64,000 nucleotides of DNA from Streptomyces sp. R21. GTDB taxonomy: Bacteria > Actinomycetota > Actinomycetes > Streptomycetales > Streptomycetaceae. The translations under genes were made by a program, and so were the position numbers. How positions within the stretch are numbered: the stretch's first letter is position 1; every line of letters starts with the position of its first letter. Shown here piece by piece: positions 47,421 to 55,716 of the stretch. A model generated the notes under the pieces. That model saw only the letters and a program-made list of their open reading frames with translations, was not told the origin of the DNA and searched no databases. The stretch lies in the NCBI RefSeq assembly GCF_041051975.1, contig NZ_CP163435.1, positions 7,171,001 through 7,235,000 on the forward strand. Direction: 5' to 3'.

Positions 47421-47456
47421 AGAAGGCCGGCGGTGGAATTCCACCGCCGGCCTTCT
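47421..47456. terminator. 36-bp perfect palindrome, bidirectional terminator
   Basis: Positions 47421-47438 are the exact reverse complement of 47439-47456, centred on GGAATTCC. It stands between the lipoprotein gene (plus) and the DUF1996 gene (minus), 27 bases beyond the latter's stop. Confidence 0.85.
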
Positions 47457-47483
47457 CATGTGTCCGCCGGTCCTCTCAGAGCG

Positions 47484-49049
47484 TCACCTGCAACGCTGGC
47501 CGTTGTTGATGCAGTTGACCACCTTGTTCATCGTGTTCACGTCGAAGACGTTGATGAAGTCGTCGTGGTCGGTCGCGGCCTTGTGCAGCTGCTCCGGGAA
47601 ACCGTCCACCGCGTAGGCGTTCTTGAGCTGCCCGTTCTGGATGGTCGGGGCCGGCACGTTGTACACCAGGCGCATGGTCAGCTGCGGAATGGCCTTGAAG
47701 CCATTGGCGCAGTTGCCCTGGGCGTCGGCGAATGCCACGTGCGTACGGTGGTTCGCGCTGTCGATGTTCTGCCCGTCCCAGCAGCTCTGGAACTTGAACG
47801 AGCGCACCACGCTGCTGCCCTGGGGGCAGATCGGGTACTGCGTCGTCAGCTGCACCTTGTTCTCGAAGCCGGTGCAGCTCCAGTGGGCGTTGGCGTTCGC
47901 GAGGCCGTTGGTCGTGGTCTTCGCGTCACCGGTGATGATCCGCAGGAACTTCGGCATCGCGACGACCTTGCTCTTCGCGTTGCCGACGAACTTGATCTGC
48001 GCCTGCTTGACCTGCTGGATCTTGCCGACGTTGCCTTCCTTGCCACCGCCGTCGTTGTTCTGGTCGAAGTCCTGCGTACCGTTCTGGATACGCACGACCG
48101 GCCAGTAGTACGACGACTTGTCGCCCTGGTTCGAGCAGCTGGTCTGGGCCGCGGCGAACGTGTTGTTGTTGGCGAAGGCGTCGTTCGACTGGTTGCCGAC
48201 GTAGTCGTGCAGGTGGTGCGCGCCGTTGGTGACACCGGGCGCCACGATCACGTTGTCGGTGTTGAACTTCTTGTTGGCGTTCACACCGCAGGAACTCGTG
48301 AACGTGCCGGCCGAACCACCGGCCTGGGTCCGGGCCTTCTGGGGGACATTCGCCTGGACCTTCGTGATGTCCACGAAGTCGGCGGCGACGGGACCGTTTC
48401 CGGCCTGCCCGCCGTTTCCGGTCTGCTGGCCGCCGTTGCCGCCTTGCTGGCCGCCCTGCTGCCCGCCGTTGCCGGCCGTGGCCGTCGCGCTCGGAGCCGC
48501 GGTCGCTCCGCCGTTGTTGTTCTGGCCGTTCTGGCCGTTCTGGTTGTTCTGGCCGCCTCCGGCGTTGGTCTGGGCCTGGTCGGCGGTGGTCCCGGTACAG
48601 GCGGCGAGACCGTCGATCGCGCCCGGGGCGGTGGCGCCGACACGGTTGAAGTCGATCTTGATCCGGCCGATCACCGCGGTCCGCTTGTCCTTCAGCGGGC
48701 CGAGGATGGCGTTCTGGACGAAGCCCGCGTCATTGGCCTGCGCCTGACGCGACGAGGCCAGCCGGGCGTACGCCTCGGTGATCTGCTTGTCGAGAGTCGC
48801 CAGTTCGGTGTCGACGTTCGCCTTCGCCCCGTTCGGCACGCTGGTCAGCTGCTGACCGACGTCCGGGCAGGTGATCGTGGCAACCTGAGCGGCGGCGGCC
48901 TTGGTGCTGTTCTGCGTCGAGTTCTCCTCGTGCGCCGAAGCATAGAAATTCGCCCAGATCAGCCCGCCCCCGCCGAGTGCTAGTGCCGCCGACGCGGCGA
49001 TGGCCTTGTTGGCCATTGATGAACGGCGTTTGCGTGTGTTGCGTCCCAT
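47484..49049 (-). CDS. Secreted DUF1996 domain protein with Asn/Gln/Gly-rich linker
   Basis: 521 residues. The basic start (MGRNTRKRRSS) and hydrophobic stretch (ASAALALGGGGLIWANF) form a signal or anchor. An N-terminal helical domain (about 55-150, CPDVGQQ to AACTG) is joined by a low-complexity linker (about 155-225) of GGQNNQNGQNGQNN and GGQQGG type to a DUF1996 domain (about 230-510). That domain has typical GAHHLHDYVGN, SYYWPVV, SCWDGQNIDS and DGFPEQLHKAATDHDDF. Its exact role is unknown; it is secreted or wall-associated. AGAGGAG precedes the ATG. The N-terminal part resembles that of the protein at 57446-58141. Confidence 0.87.
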   Translation of the reverse strand: MGRNTRKRRSSMANKAIAASAALALGGGGLIWANFYASAHEENSTQNSTKAAAAQVATITCPDVGQQLTSVPNGAKANVDTELATLDKQITEAYARLASSRQAQANDAGFVQNAILGPLKDKRTAVIGRIKIDFNRVGATAPGAIDGLAACTGTTADQAQTNAGGGQNNQNGQNGQNNNGGATAAPSATATAGNGGQQGGQQGGNGGQQTGNGGQAGNGPVAADFVDITKVQANVPQKARTQAGGSAGTFTSSCGVNANKKFNTDNVIVAPGVTNGAHHLHDYVGNQSNDAFANNNTFAAAQTSCSNQGDKSSYYWPVVRIQNGTQDFDQNNDGGGKEGNVGKIQQVKQAQIKFVGNAKSKVVAMPKFLRIITGDAKTTTNGLANANAHWSCTGFENKVQLTTQYPICPQGSSVVRSFKFQSCWDGQNIDSANHRTHVAFADAQGNCANGFKAIPQLTMRLVYNVPAPTIQNGQLKNAYAVDGFPEQLHKAATDHDDFINVFDVNTMNKVVNCINNGQRCR

Positions 49050-49260
49050 GGAACTCCTCTGACTTCCTTGCGGGGCATCGAGGCGCCCGACAGGAGTGAA
49101 GCGGCTCCGTTCCATACGCAGGGGGCGCGTGAGGCGTTCAGAGGCCCTCGAAAAACTTGGAAGTTCCTGTGGTCAATTCCGGCACAATGGGCCCAGAAGC
49201 CCGCGTTTTCCCGGGAGTTGATCTCCCGCGGAAGGTTTATCGGCGACTTTTGACTGAAAT

Positions 49261-49917
49261 TCAGTGGCTGCCCTGGTCCAAATAGGCCAGCACCGCCAGC
49301 ACCCGTCGGTTGTCGTCGTCCGAGACCTCCAGGCCCAGCTTCGCGAAGATGTTGGACGTGTGCTTCGCGATCGCCCGTTCCGTGACCACCAGTTGGGCCG
49401 CGATCGCCGCGTTCGAGCGGCCCTGCGCCATCAGTTCGAGCACCTCCAGCTCGCGCGGAGTGATCCGGCTCAGCGGCTGGTCGGTGGTGGAGCGGCGCGA
49501 CAGCAGCTGCTGGATCACCTGCGGGTCCATCGCCGTGCCGCCCGCCGCGACCCGCCGTACGGCGTCGATGAACTGCTCCGCGTCGAACACCCGGTCCTTG
49601 AGCAGATAGCCCACTCCGCCCGCACCGTCCGCGAGCAACTCCCGTGCGTACAACTGCTCCACGTGCTGCGACAGCACCAGCACCGGCAGCCCCGGTCTGT
49701 CCCGGCGGGCCTGCAACGCGCACTGCAGCCCCTCGTCGGTGTGCGAGGGCGGCAGCCGTACGTCGACGACGGCGACGTCCGGCGCGTGCTCGGCGAGCGC
49801 CCGGGTGAGCTCGGGTCCGCTCTCCACGGCTGCCGCGATCTCGAAGTCGTACGCTTCGAGCATCCGCACCAGGCCGTCGCGCAGCAGGAAGAGGTCTTCG
49901 GCTAGGACAACGCGCAA
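49261..49917 (-). CDS. NarL/LuxR-type response regulator
   Basis: 218 residues. The receiver (about 1-120) has AED at 6-8, phospho-acceptor Asp52 in VAVVDVRLP and Lys in YLLKDRV. The LuxR HTH (about 150-212) reads LSRITPRELEVLELMAQGRSNAAIAAQLVVTERAIAKH. TTG 49917 is chosen because it gives LRVVLAEDLFLLRDG, the start of this subfamily, and GGAG lies upstream. It overlaps the end of the histidine kinase gene by 16 bases. It is the partner of that kinase. Confidence 0.9.
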   Translation of the reverse strand: MRVVLAEDLFLLRDGLVRMLEAYDFEIAAAVESGPELTRALAEHAPDVAVVDVRLPPSHTDEGLQCALQARRDRPGLPVLVLSQHVEQLYARELLADGAGGVGYLLKDRVFDAEQFIDAVRRVAAGGTAMDPQVIQQLLSRRSTTDQPLSRITPRELEVLELMAQGRSNAAIAAQLVVTERAIAKHTSNIFAKLGLEVSDDDNRRVLAVLAYLDQGSH

Positions 49918-51164
49918 GGGATCTCCATGGTGACCATGGTGGGACCGCCCGCGGGGCTGCTGACGGCCAGTACGCCGTCGAATGTACCCAGTCGCCGCTC
50001 CACCCCGGTCAGCCCGGACCCCGCGCCGACGCGAGCGCCTCCTCCGCCGTTGTCGGTGACCGTGATCCGCAGCCTGCCGTCCGCGTGGTGCAGGTCCACC
50101 CAGAGGCGGTCGGCGCCGGAGTGCTTCACGGCGTTGGTGAGCAGCTCGCTCACGGCGAAGTACGCCGCGGACTCGACGGGGGCGTCCGCGCGACCCTCCG
50201 GAAAGTCCACACTCACCTCGCTCGGCAGCGGCAGTCGTAGCGCCAACGCCCGTACGGCGTCGCCGAGTCCGCGCTCCGCGAGCACCGGCGGGTGGATGCC
50301 GCGCACCAGGTCCCGCAGCTCGGTGAGCGCCTCGGCGGACGACTCCCGGGCCCGGACGAGGAGTTCCTTCGCCTTCGCGGGATTCTTCTCCAACAGCGCC
50401 TCGATCGTCCCCAGGTCCATGCCCATCGCCACGAGCCGCGCCTGCGCGCCGTCGTGCAAGTCCCGCTCGATGCGGCGCAGTTCGGCCGCGGAGGTGTCCA
50501 CCGCGTCGCGCCGGGTCTCCGTCAGTACCCGGACGCGCTCGGCCAGTTCGCCCTGGCCCGGGGCGAGGACGGCGCGGGTGAGGAGGAAGTGGAGGCGCAG
50601 GAGGTGCGGGGTGAGGTAGTAGGAGGCGACGAGGAGTACGGCGCCGAGGGCACCCGCGAGGAGCGCCGAGCCCTGCCCCGAGATGGGCACGAAGCCGTAC
50701 CACCAGCCGACGTGGGTGCCGTCCGTGAAGACCCGCCACAGGCCGAGCGCCAGGGCGAAGCCCTCCAGGGGGTAGCAGAGGAGGGCGGCGGGGAGCAGCG
50801 CGGTGACGAATCCCGCGGTCATGTCGATCGGCAGCCAGCCGAGGTCTCGCCAGGTCGCGTGGTCGCCGAGCATGTGAAAGCAGCGGGTCCAGGGGTTGGC
50901 GCCGTTCGGCATCGGGCGGTACGCGGACGGGATCCGCACCCCGTACCACTCCGCGGCGACGGCTCGCCGCCAGTTCGCGAAGCCGCGCACGCCGGTCAGC
51001 ACCCAGGGGGTGGTGACGATGCCGATGCCCAGGGGGACGAGCACGATGGACACGACAGCCGACACGAACAGCGTGATGGACCCGGCCAGCCCCACGATGG
51101 CGACCGCGAGTCCCCGCCCTCCGGCCAGTCCCGCACTCCGCCATCTGTCCCACGTCATCTCCAT
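49902..51164 (-). CDS. NarL-type sensor histidine kinase
   Basis: 420 residues. Two clusters of membrane helices (about 18-60 and 110-205) form the sensor region. The HisKA_3 dimer domain has ELRRIERDLHDGAQARLVAMG with the phospho-His near 236, followed by the HATPase (VSELLTNAVKHSG and VTDNGGGGARVGAGSGLTGV). No large extracytoplasmic domain exists, so it likely senses membrane or wall stress. ATG 51164 has GGGGA nearby; ATG 51158 is an alternative. It lies downstream of a 500-base non-coding element. Confidence 0.9.
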   Translation of the reverse strand: MEMTWDRWRSAGLAGGRGLAVAIVGLAGSITLFVSAVVSIVLVPLGIGIVTTPWVLTGVRGFANWRRAVAAEWYGVRIPSAYRPMPNGANPWTRCFHMLGDHATWRDLGWLPIDMTAGFVTALLPAALLCYPLEGFALALGLWRVFTDGTHVGWWYGFVPISGQGSALLAGALGAVLLVASYYLTPHLLRLHFLLTRAVLAPGQGELAERVRVLTETRRDAVDTSAAELRRIERDLHDGAQARLVAMGMDLGTIEALLEKNPAKAKELLVRARESSAEALTELRDLVRGIHPPVLAERGLGDAVRALALRLPLPSEVSVDFPEGRADAPVESAAYFAVSELLTNAVKHSGADRLWVDLHHADGRLRITVTDNGGGGARVGAGSGLTGVERRLGTFDGVLAVSSPAGGPTMVTMEIPCALS

Positions 51165-51302
51165 GTCCCCAGTCTCACGGAACCGGGGGGTGGGGTCACG
51201 GGGGTGGGCACCCGGGTGGGGGTGGTGGTAGGCCCCTTTTGCTGGCGTGTCCGCCGTTCTCTGGCGCGGGCGCCGTTCGCAGTGGGGTGCGGTGGGCGGG
51301 TC

Positions 51303-51421
51303 GGGGCGGTGCCGGTACGTCTTGCCCGTCGCCGCGTGGGCGTACTGCCCGGGGGTTGCATACGGCGGGACTTGGCGGGCGGTCTGCTACGCGACGGGCA
51401 GAGACGTACCGGCACGGCCCC
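51303..51421. repeat. Long inverted-repeat element, copy B
   Basis: Left arm 51303-51332 and right arm 51391-51421 are complementary except for one substitution and one extra base, with a 58-base loop. The core GGGGCSGTGCCGGTACGTC and the right flank TACCGGCACGGCCCCTTCCG are shared with copy A (20435-20547), but the rest of the arms differ. Confidence 0.8.
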
Positions 51422-51502
51422 TTCCGCCGGTGGGCGACTGCGGGTGCGTGGGGGTTCGCGTGGCGCCGGGTGGCTGGCGTAGCCGCTCAAGCTGCGGGCA
51501 AT

Positions 51503-51523
51503 CGTGCCGCTAGGGGCGGCACG
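51503..51523. repeat. Small hairpin CGTGCCGC/GCGGCACG
   Basis: CGTGCCGC (51503-51510) and GCGGCACG (51516-51523) form a perfect 8-bp stem with a TAGGG loop. It lies about 80 bases from copy B. I recall similar GTGCCGC-CTAGG-GCGGCAC hairpins in Streptomyces intergenic DNA. Confidence 0.6.
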
Positions 51524-51665
51524 GGTGGGCGCAGCGGCGCCCCGTAAGCGCCGGGCTGCGCGACCCACCCCCGGCCAGCACCACCGCCGGGTGCGAAGGA
51601 AGAAGAGGGCGCCCGGGGTTTGCCCACCCACCCCGGGGGCCCAACAGCCAGGGGGCAGCCGCGGC

Positions 51666-52655
51666 TCACAGCCCCAAGAGCTTCGCCTCGACCGCAGGGT
51701 CGAGTCCCACCACCGGCCGGTCCGACCGCCGCGGCGCACCCCCGCTGAGCCCCCGAAGCCAGGCCCAGGTATCAGCAACCGTCTCCGACACAGCACGGCA
51801 CCGGAGCCCCGCCCCGAGGGCCCAGGACACATCCGCCCGATGCATCGCATCGTGGTCGGCCCCCGGCGGCAGCCACACCGGCAACTGCACCCAGGCCTGG
51901 ATCCCCGCATCCAGCACCACCGAAGGCTCCGTCCACCGCAGCTCGGCCTCCGCCCCGGTGGCCTCGACGCATGCGTCGAGGAGCTCCCCCATCGTCGTAT
52001 GCCCCGAAGGGCTGATCAGGTTGTACGGCCCGCTCAACTCCCTCTCCACCGCCCCGAGGATCCACTCGGCGAGGTCGCGGACGTCGACGTACTGGAGGGG
52101 AAGATCGCGCGGCCCGGGCGCCAGCACCGGGCCGCCGCGCGCGATCCGGTTCAGCCACCACGGCAGCCGCCCGATGTCCTCGTGCGGTCCGAGGATCAGC
52201 CCGGCCCGGGCGATCAGCGAACGCTCGGAGCCGAAGGCGTCGAGGACCGCCAGCTCGCCGCCCCGCTTGTCGCGCGCGTAGTCGGTCTGCTCCGCGTCCG
52301 CGGACGCCCCCTCCACGAGAGGAGCGTCCTCGGTGTACCCGGCGGCCGCCGGCCACGCGTACACCGAGCAGCTCGACACGTACACATAGCGCGAGACCCG
52401 GCCGCTCAGCAGCCGCGCCGTGTCCCGCACGGCTCGCGGCGCCGCCGACCAGGTGTCGACGACGACATCCCACTCACCGTCGGCGAGCGCCCCGAGCCCG
52501 TCCGGCGTGGTGCGGTCGCCGAGCAACGACCGTACGCCCGCCGGAGGTTCGTGCCGCCCGCGGTGGAAGACGGTCACGTCCCAGCCCCGGGCGACGGCCG
52601 TCTCCACGACGACACGCCCCACGAATCCCGTACCGCCCAGCATCAGAAGTCTCAT
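51666..52655 (-). CDS. NAD-dependent epimerase/dehydratase (extended SDR)
   Basis: A 329-residue oxidoreductase of the extended SDR fold. The cofactor motif is MLGGTGFVGR (5-14). The active site has SSCSVYAWP and the YxxxK pair in DYARDKRGG (about 125). The C-terminal part holds the substrate-binding domain (PLQYVDVRDLAEWIL). The substrate is likely a nucleotide sugar or related carbonyl, but no pathway genes are adjacent. It is monocistronic. Confidence 0.85.
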   Translation of the reverse strand: MRLLMLGGTGFVGRVVVETAVARGWDVTVFHRGRHEPPAGVRSLLGDRTTPDGLGALADGEWDVVVDTWSAAPRAVRDTARLLSGRVSRYVYVSSCSVYAWPAAAGYTEDAPLVEGASADAEQTDYARDKRGGELAVLDAFGSERSLIARAGLILGPHEDIGRLPWWLNRIARGGPVLAPGPRDLPLQYVDVRDLAEWILGAVERELSGPYNLISPSGHTTMGELLDACVEATGAEAELRWTEPSVVLDAGIQAWVQLPVWLPPGADHDAMHRADVSWALGAGLRCRAVSETVADTWAWLRGLSGGAPRRSDRPVVGLDPAVEAKLLGL

Positions 52656-52736
52656 ACGCCGACTCTGCCCGGACGCCGGGCCGCACGGAACGGAGTTCTG
52701 CTGACAGGCGATCCGCCGCCCGCGGCGGCGGGACGG

Positions 52737-53327
52737 TCAGCGGCCGGTCGGCGGTGCGTACTTGTAGCCGACCCGCCGCACCGTCTGGATCGCCTGCCGG
52801 TGCTGCGCCCCGAGCTTGCGCCGCAGCCGCGCGACATGGACGTCCACGGTCCGTCCGTCGCCCACGTGCCCGTAACCCCACACCGTGGTGACCAGCTGGT
52901 CCCGGGTGTGCACCCGGTGCGGGTTCGCGACGAGGTGCGCGAGGAGCTCGAACTCCAGGTAGGTGAGGTCGAGCGGCTGACCGTCGACCCGGGCGGTGCG
53001 CCGCACGGTGTCGATGTGCACGAGTGCGTCGTCGCCGGCTTCCTGCGACGGCTTCGCCGTCTCGGGCTGGTCGGGCACGGCGGTCGGCAGCAGAGGCTGC
53101 TGGTCGGCCGGTACGAGCACCAGGTAGCCGATCATCGGCGGCCGGCCCGGCAGCACGGGCAGGGTGTGCGGGGGCGCGGGCAGCCAGGTGGCGCCCGGCG
53201 GAAGGAAGTCGGCGACGTCCACGACCTCGTCCCGGTCCACGGCACGCAGTCGATGGCGTCCGGAGGTGGCCGGGGCAGCGGGGGCGGGAGCAGTCGCGAC
53301 GGACGAGAAGGAACGGGTGTTCGCCAT
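52737..53327 (-). CDS. Orphan winged-helix (OmpR/PhoB C-terminal type) regulator
   Basis: 196 residues. An N-terminal region of about 95 residues is Pro/Ala-rich and has no receiver signature. The C-terminal winged helix (about 100-192) is complete: LDLTYLEFELLAHLVANPHRV, RDQLVTTVWGYGHVGDGRTVDVHVARLRRKLG and QTVRRVGYKY. Lacking a phosphoryl receiver, it would be controlled by other means. A possible 40-codon leader ORF is encoded upstream on the same strand (53448-53570). The ATG start and the targets are uncertain. Confidence 0.83.
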   Translation of the reverse strand: MANTRSFSSVATAPAPAAPATSGRHRLRAVDRDEVVDVADFLPPGATWLPAPPHTLPVLPGRPPMIGYLVLVPADQQPLLPTAVPDQPETAKPSQEAGDDALVHIDTVRRTARVDGQPLDLTYLEFELLAHLVANPHRVHTRDQLVTTVWGYGHVGDGRTVDVHVARLRRKLGAQHRQAIQTVRRVGYKYAPPTGR

Positions 53328-53659
53328 GAGAGGTCAGCTCTTTCGCGCGAGGAGTTCGTCGGGAAGGCCGACGACCGCGAGTTCGTGGTCGGGGTCGTCG
53401 AGGACGTACGTCGTGCGCGCGGGCCGAAGGCCGTGGGGTGTACGGCTTTAGAGGGCCGGCGCGTTCATCGCGCGACAACACACCCGGTCGAAGTCGTGGT
53501 GCTGACGGGAAGGCCAGAACGGCTCGAGGTCATGGCGACCCGTCGCGGTGCGGTTCTGGAAGCTGGCCATGGGCCCATTGAAGCAGAATCCGGAGCCGCG
53601 CAGGAGGGTCCTCTCACTGGTCGGACGCTTCCTCGGCCGGAAAATGGCGCTGGGCACCC
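53328..53659. other. Intergenic region upstream of the winged-helix regulator
   Basis: 332 bases. On the minus strand it holds the putative leader ORF (53448-53570) and a 120-base spacer before the regulator start. The rest of the DNA shows no recognised signal, and no terminator hairpin for the DUF6891-like gene was found. Confidence 0.45.
53448..53570 (-). CDS. Possible 40-residue leader peptide upstream of the winged-helix regulator
   Basis: An ORF of 40 codons (MASFQNRTATGRHDLEPFW then PSRQHHDFDRVCCRAMNAPAL) with about 85% G or C at third positions, similar to real genes. Its end, RQHHDFDRVCCR, resembles the R-x-H-x-D-L-x-R-V-S-S pattern of the short actinobacterial leader peptides that sit before cysteine and sulfur genes, but with two adjacent Cys. 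It could act as an attenuator in which Cys codon translation controls the downstream regulator. There is no Shine-Dalgarno before the ATG at 53570, so leaderless translation would be needed. Confidence 0.45.
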   Translation of the reverse strand: MASFQNRTATGRHDLEPFWPSRQHHDFDRVCCRAMNAPAL

Positions 53660-54583
53660 CTACCCGACCAGCCGTTTCCGCCATGTCAGCGGTGTGACGT
53701 CGATGGCCTTGTCCGGGGAGCCGTCCCACTCCGTGGACAGTCCGGCCGCGCCGAGGGCGGCGACGACCTCGTGCCCGACAGCCGTCGTGGTCTCCGAGGA
53801 TCCGTCGAACCCGCCGTAGTACAACGACAGTCCGTGCCCGGAGGCGGCGCCCTCGGTGCTCTGCCGGTGGAAGAAGACGAACCCGCGGGCGCCCTCGCGC
53901 TCACCGCCTATCTCGGACGTCCCGCAGCCGCGGCAGCAGGTGAAGTGCTCGCGCGCGGTGATGCCCTGGGCGTCCAGGGCGGTGAAGGCGCGGGTGAGCC
54001 GCTCGGGGTCGGTGGTCCCCGTCCAGGTCTCCTGCTCGGCGACGCGCTCCAGCCACAGCCGGTCCACGAGTTGCCGGGCCTGCGGCCTGGACACGGGGCG
54101 CACATCACCGTCGACGAGAAAGTCCTCGGCGGCCTCGGCCAGTTCCGCGCGGGTGTCGTAGCCGGAGCGCACCCACTGCCGTACCTGCTCCTCGAGTTCC
54201 TCCCGCACGTCGTCGGGCAGCTCGGGGACCTCTTCCCGGGCGGTGTCGAGCACCTCCCAGTCGATCCCGGCGTCCCAGCCGTCCTCCTTGCGCACCCAGC
54301 CCACCAGGGCGTCCGCGACCCGGCCGGAGTCATCGAGATCGGTCCCGAAGAACAGCTCACGACTGTCCCGGTACTCCAGGCGGTAGTCACCGGCGCCGCC
54401 GCTCTCGTGCCACACCTGGACGAAGACATCCGGGATGTCCGGTATCCGCTGCACGACCAGATAGCGGTCGCCCTCACCGCCGATCCGGTGCACCAGCTCC
54501 CGCAGCGCCCGCGCCGAAATCCGCGCGTGCGTCTGCCAGTTCTCCGTCTTGACCTTGATGGCGAGGGCGTCGTCGTTGTCCAT
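53660..54583 (-). CDS. Conserved protein, DUF6891-like C-terminal domain
   Basis: A 307-residue soluble, acidic protein. The first 150 residues carry a beta-rich region (LVVQRIPDIPDVFVQVWHE) and an acidic helix (DDVREELEEQVRQWV). The last 130 residues contain REHFTCCRGCGTSEIGGERE with a Cys-Cys-x2-Cys cluster that may bind metal, and YYGGFDGSSETTTAVGHEVV. I associate this C-terminal part with DUF6891 from memory. No enzyme motif is seen and no neighbour suggests a role. Confidence 0.72.
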   Translation of the reverse strand: MDNDDALAIKVKTENWQTHARISARALRELVHRIGGEGDRYLVVQRIPDIPDVFVQVWHESGGAGDYRLEYRDSRELFFGTDLDDSGRVADALVGWVRKEDGWDAGIDWEVLDTAREEVPELPDDVREELEEQVRQWVRSGYDTRAELAEAAEDFLVDGDVRPVSRPQARQLVDRLWLERVAEQETWTGTTDPERLTRAFTALDAQGITAREHFTCCRGCGTSEIGGEREGARGFVFFHRQSTEGAASGHGLSLYYGGFDGSSETTTAVGHEVVAALGAAGLSTEWDGSPDKAIDVTPLTWRKRLVG

Positions 54584-54637
54584 GGATCAAGACTGGCATG
54601 CCCCACTGACAACGCGAGGGGCGCCCACCGGCAACGC

Positions 54638-54672
54638 GAGAGGGCGCCCACCGCGACGGTGGACGCCCTCTC
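54638..54672. terminator. Terminator of glnII
   Basis: A stem GAGAGGGCG-C-CCACCG with its complement across CGA, one internal mismatch, starts 15 bases past the glnII stop on the minus strand. The preceding DNA repeats the GCGAG-GGCGCCCACCG segment imperfectly. Confidence 0.75.
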
Positions 54673-54687
54673 TCACAGCAGGATGAA

Positions 54688-55716
54688 TCAGACCTGGCCG
54701 GCCTTCTCCAGCGCGGCGCAGCAGGTGTCGACGATCAGCCGCGTCACGACGTACGGGTCGACGTTGGCGTTCGGGCGGCGGTCCTCGATGTAGCCCTTGC
54801 CGTCCTTCTCGACCTGCCACGGGATACGGACCGAGGCGCCGCGGTTGGAGACGCCGTACGAGTACTCGTTCCACGGGGCGGTCTCGTGCAGGCCCGTCAG
54901 GCGGTCGTCGATGCCGGCGCCGTAGTTCTTGACGTGGTCCATGGGCTTGGAGCCCTCGCCGAGCGACTCGCACGCGGTGATGATCGCGTCGTAGCCCTCG
55001 CGCATCGCCTTCGTGGAGAAGTTGGTGTGCGCGCCCGCGCCGTTCCAGTCGCCCTTCACCGGCTTCGGGTCCAGCGTCGCGGAGACGCCGAAGTCCTCGG
55101 CGGTGCGGTACAGCAGCCAGCGCGCGACCCACAGCTGGTCGGAGACCTCCAGCGGAGAGAGCGGGCCGACCTGGAACTCCCACTGGCCGGGCATGACCTC
55201 GGCGTTGATGCCGGAGATGCCCAGACCCGCCTTGAGACAGTTCTCCAGGTGCGCCTCGACGACGTCACGGCCGAAGATCTCGTCCGAGCCGACGCCGCAG
55301 TAGTAGCCGCCCTGTGCGGCCGGGAAGCCGCCCTCGGGGAAGCCGAGCGGGCGCGCGCCCTTGAAGAAGGTGTACTCCTGCTCGATGCCGAAGATCGGCT
55401 CCTGGGCGCCGAACCTCTCCTCGACCTCGGCCAGCGCGGCACGCGTGTTGGACTCGTGCGGCGTCATGTCGATGTTGAGGACCTCGCACATGACGAGGAC
55501 GTCGTCGCCGCCGCGGATCGGGTCCGGGTAGACGGCGACGGGCTTGAGTACGCGGTCGGAAGCGTGACCCTCGGCCTGGTTCGTGGAGGACCCGTCGAAG
55601 CCCCAGATCGGCAGGTCGGCACCCTTGGCGTCGTCGGCCAGTATCTTCGTCTTCGAACGGAGCTTGGCCGTCGGCTCGGTGCCGTCGATCCAGATGTACT
55701 CAGCCTTGAAGGTCAC
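54688..55716 (-). CDS. glnII: GlnII, eukaryotic-type (GSII) glutamine synthetase
   Basis: A 342-residue GSII enzyme making glutamine from glutamate, ammonia and ATP. It starts MTFKAEYIWIDGTEP. Key elements are WGFDGSSTNQAEG, EPIFGIEQEYTFF, GGYYCGVG, MPGQWEFQVGP and the ATP/Glu region GDWNGAGAHTNFSTKAMRE. GSII lacks the adenylylation tyrosine, so GlnE does not act on it. GTG 55716 is preferred over ATG 55725 since AAGGA then lies 8 bases upstream and the start matches the family. A GlnR-type box lies upstream, so activation under nitrogen limitation is expected. Confidence 0.95.
   Translation of the reverse strand: MTFKAEYIWIDGTEPTAKLRSKTKILADDAKGADLPIWGFDGSSTNQAEGHASDRVLKPVAVYPDPIRGGDDVLVMCEVLNIDMTPHESNTRAALAEVEERFGAQEPIFGIEQEYTFFKGARPLGFPEGGFPAAQGGYYCGVGSDEIFGRDVVEAHLENCLKAGLGISGINAEVMPGQWEFQVGPLSPLEVSDQLWVARWLLYRTAEDFGVSATLDPKPVKGDWNGAGAHTNFSTKAMREGYDAIITACESLGEGSKPMDHVKNYGAGIDDRLTGLHETAPWNEYSYGVSNRGASVRIPWQVEKDGKGYIEDRRPNANVDPYVVTRLIVDTCCAALEKAGQV

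Larger units (their letters stand above)
51165..51665. other. Long non-coding region with repeat elements
   Basis: 501 bases between the histidine kinase start and the stop of the epimerase gene. It contains the inverted-repeat element B (51303-51421) and a hairpin (51503-51523). Short ORFs here read as GC-biased noise. The kinase promoter should lie near 51165-51300 on the minus strand but none was recognised. Confidence 0.6.

Noticed and set aside
47834..48235. A short minus-strand frame within the DUF1996 gene rich in Thr/Arg
   Set aside because: It overlaps a verified DUF1996 domain in another frame and has no start signal or domain.
51239..51547. Short plus-strand ORFs in the non-coding region before the histidine kinase
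   Set aside because: They lack ribosome sites, run through inverted-repeat sequence and have a GC-biased, low-complexity composition.
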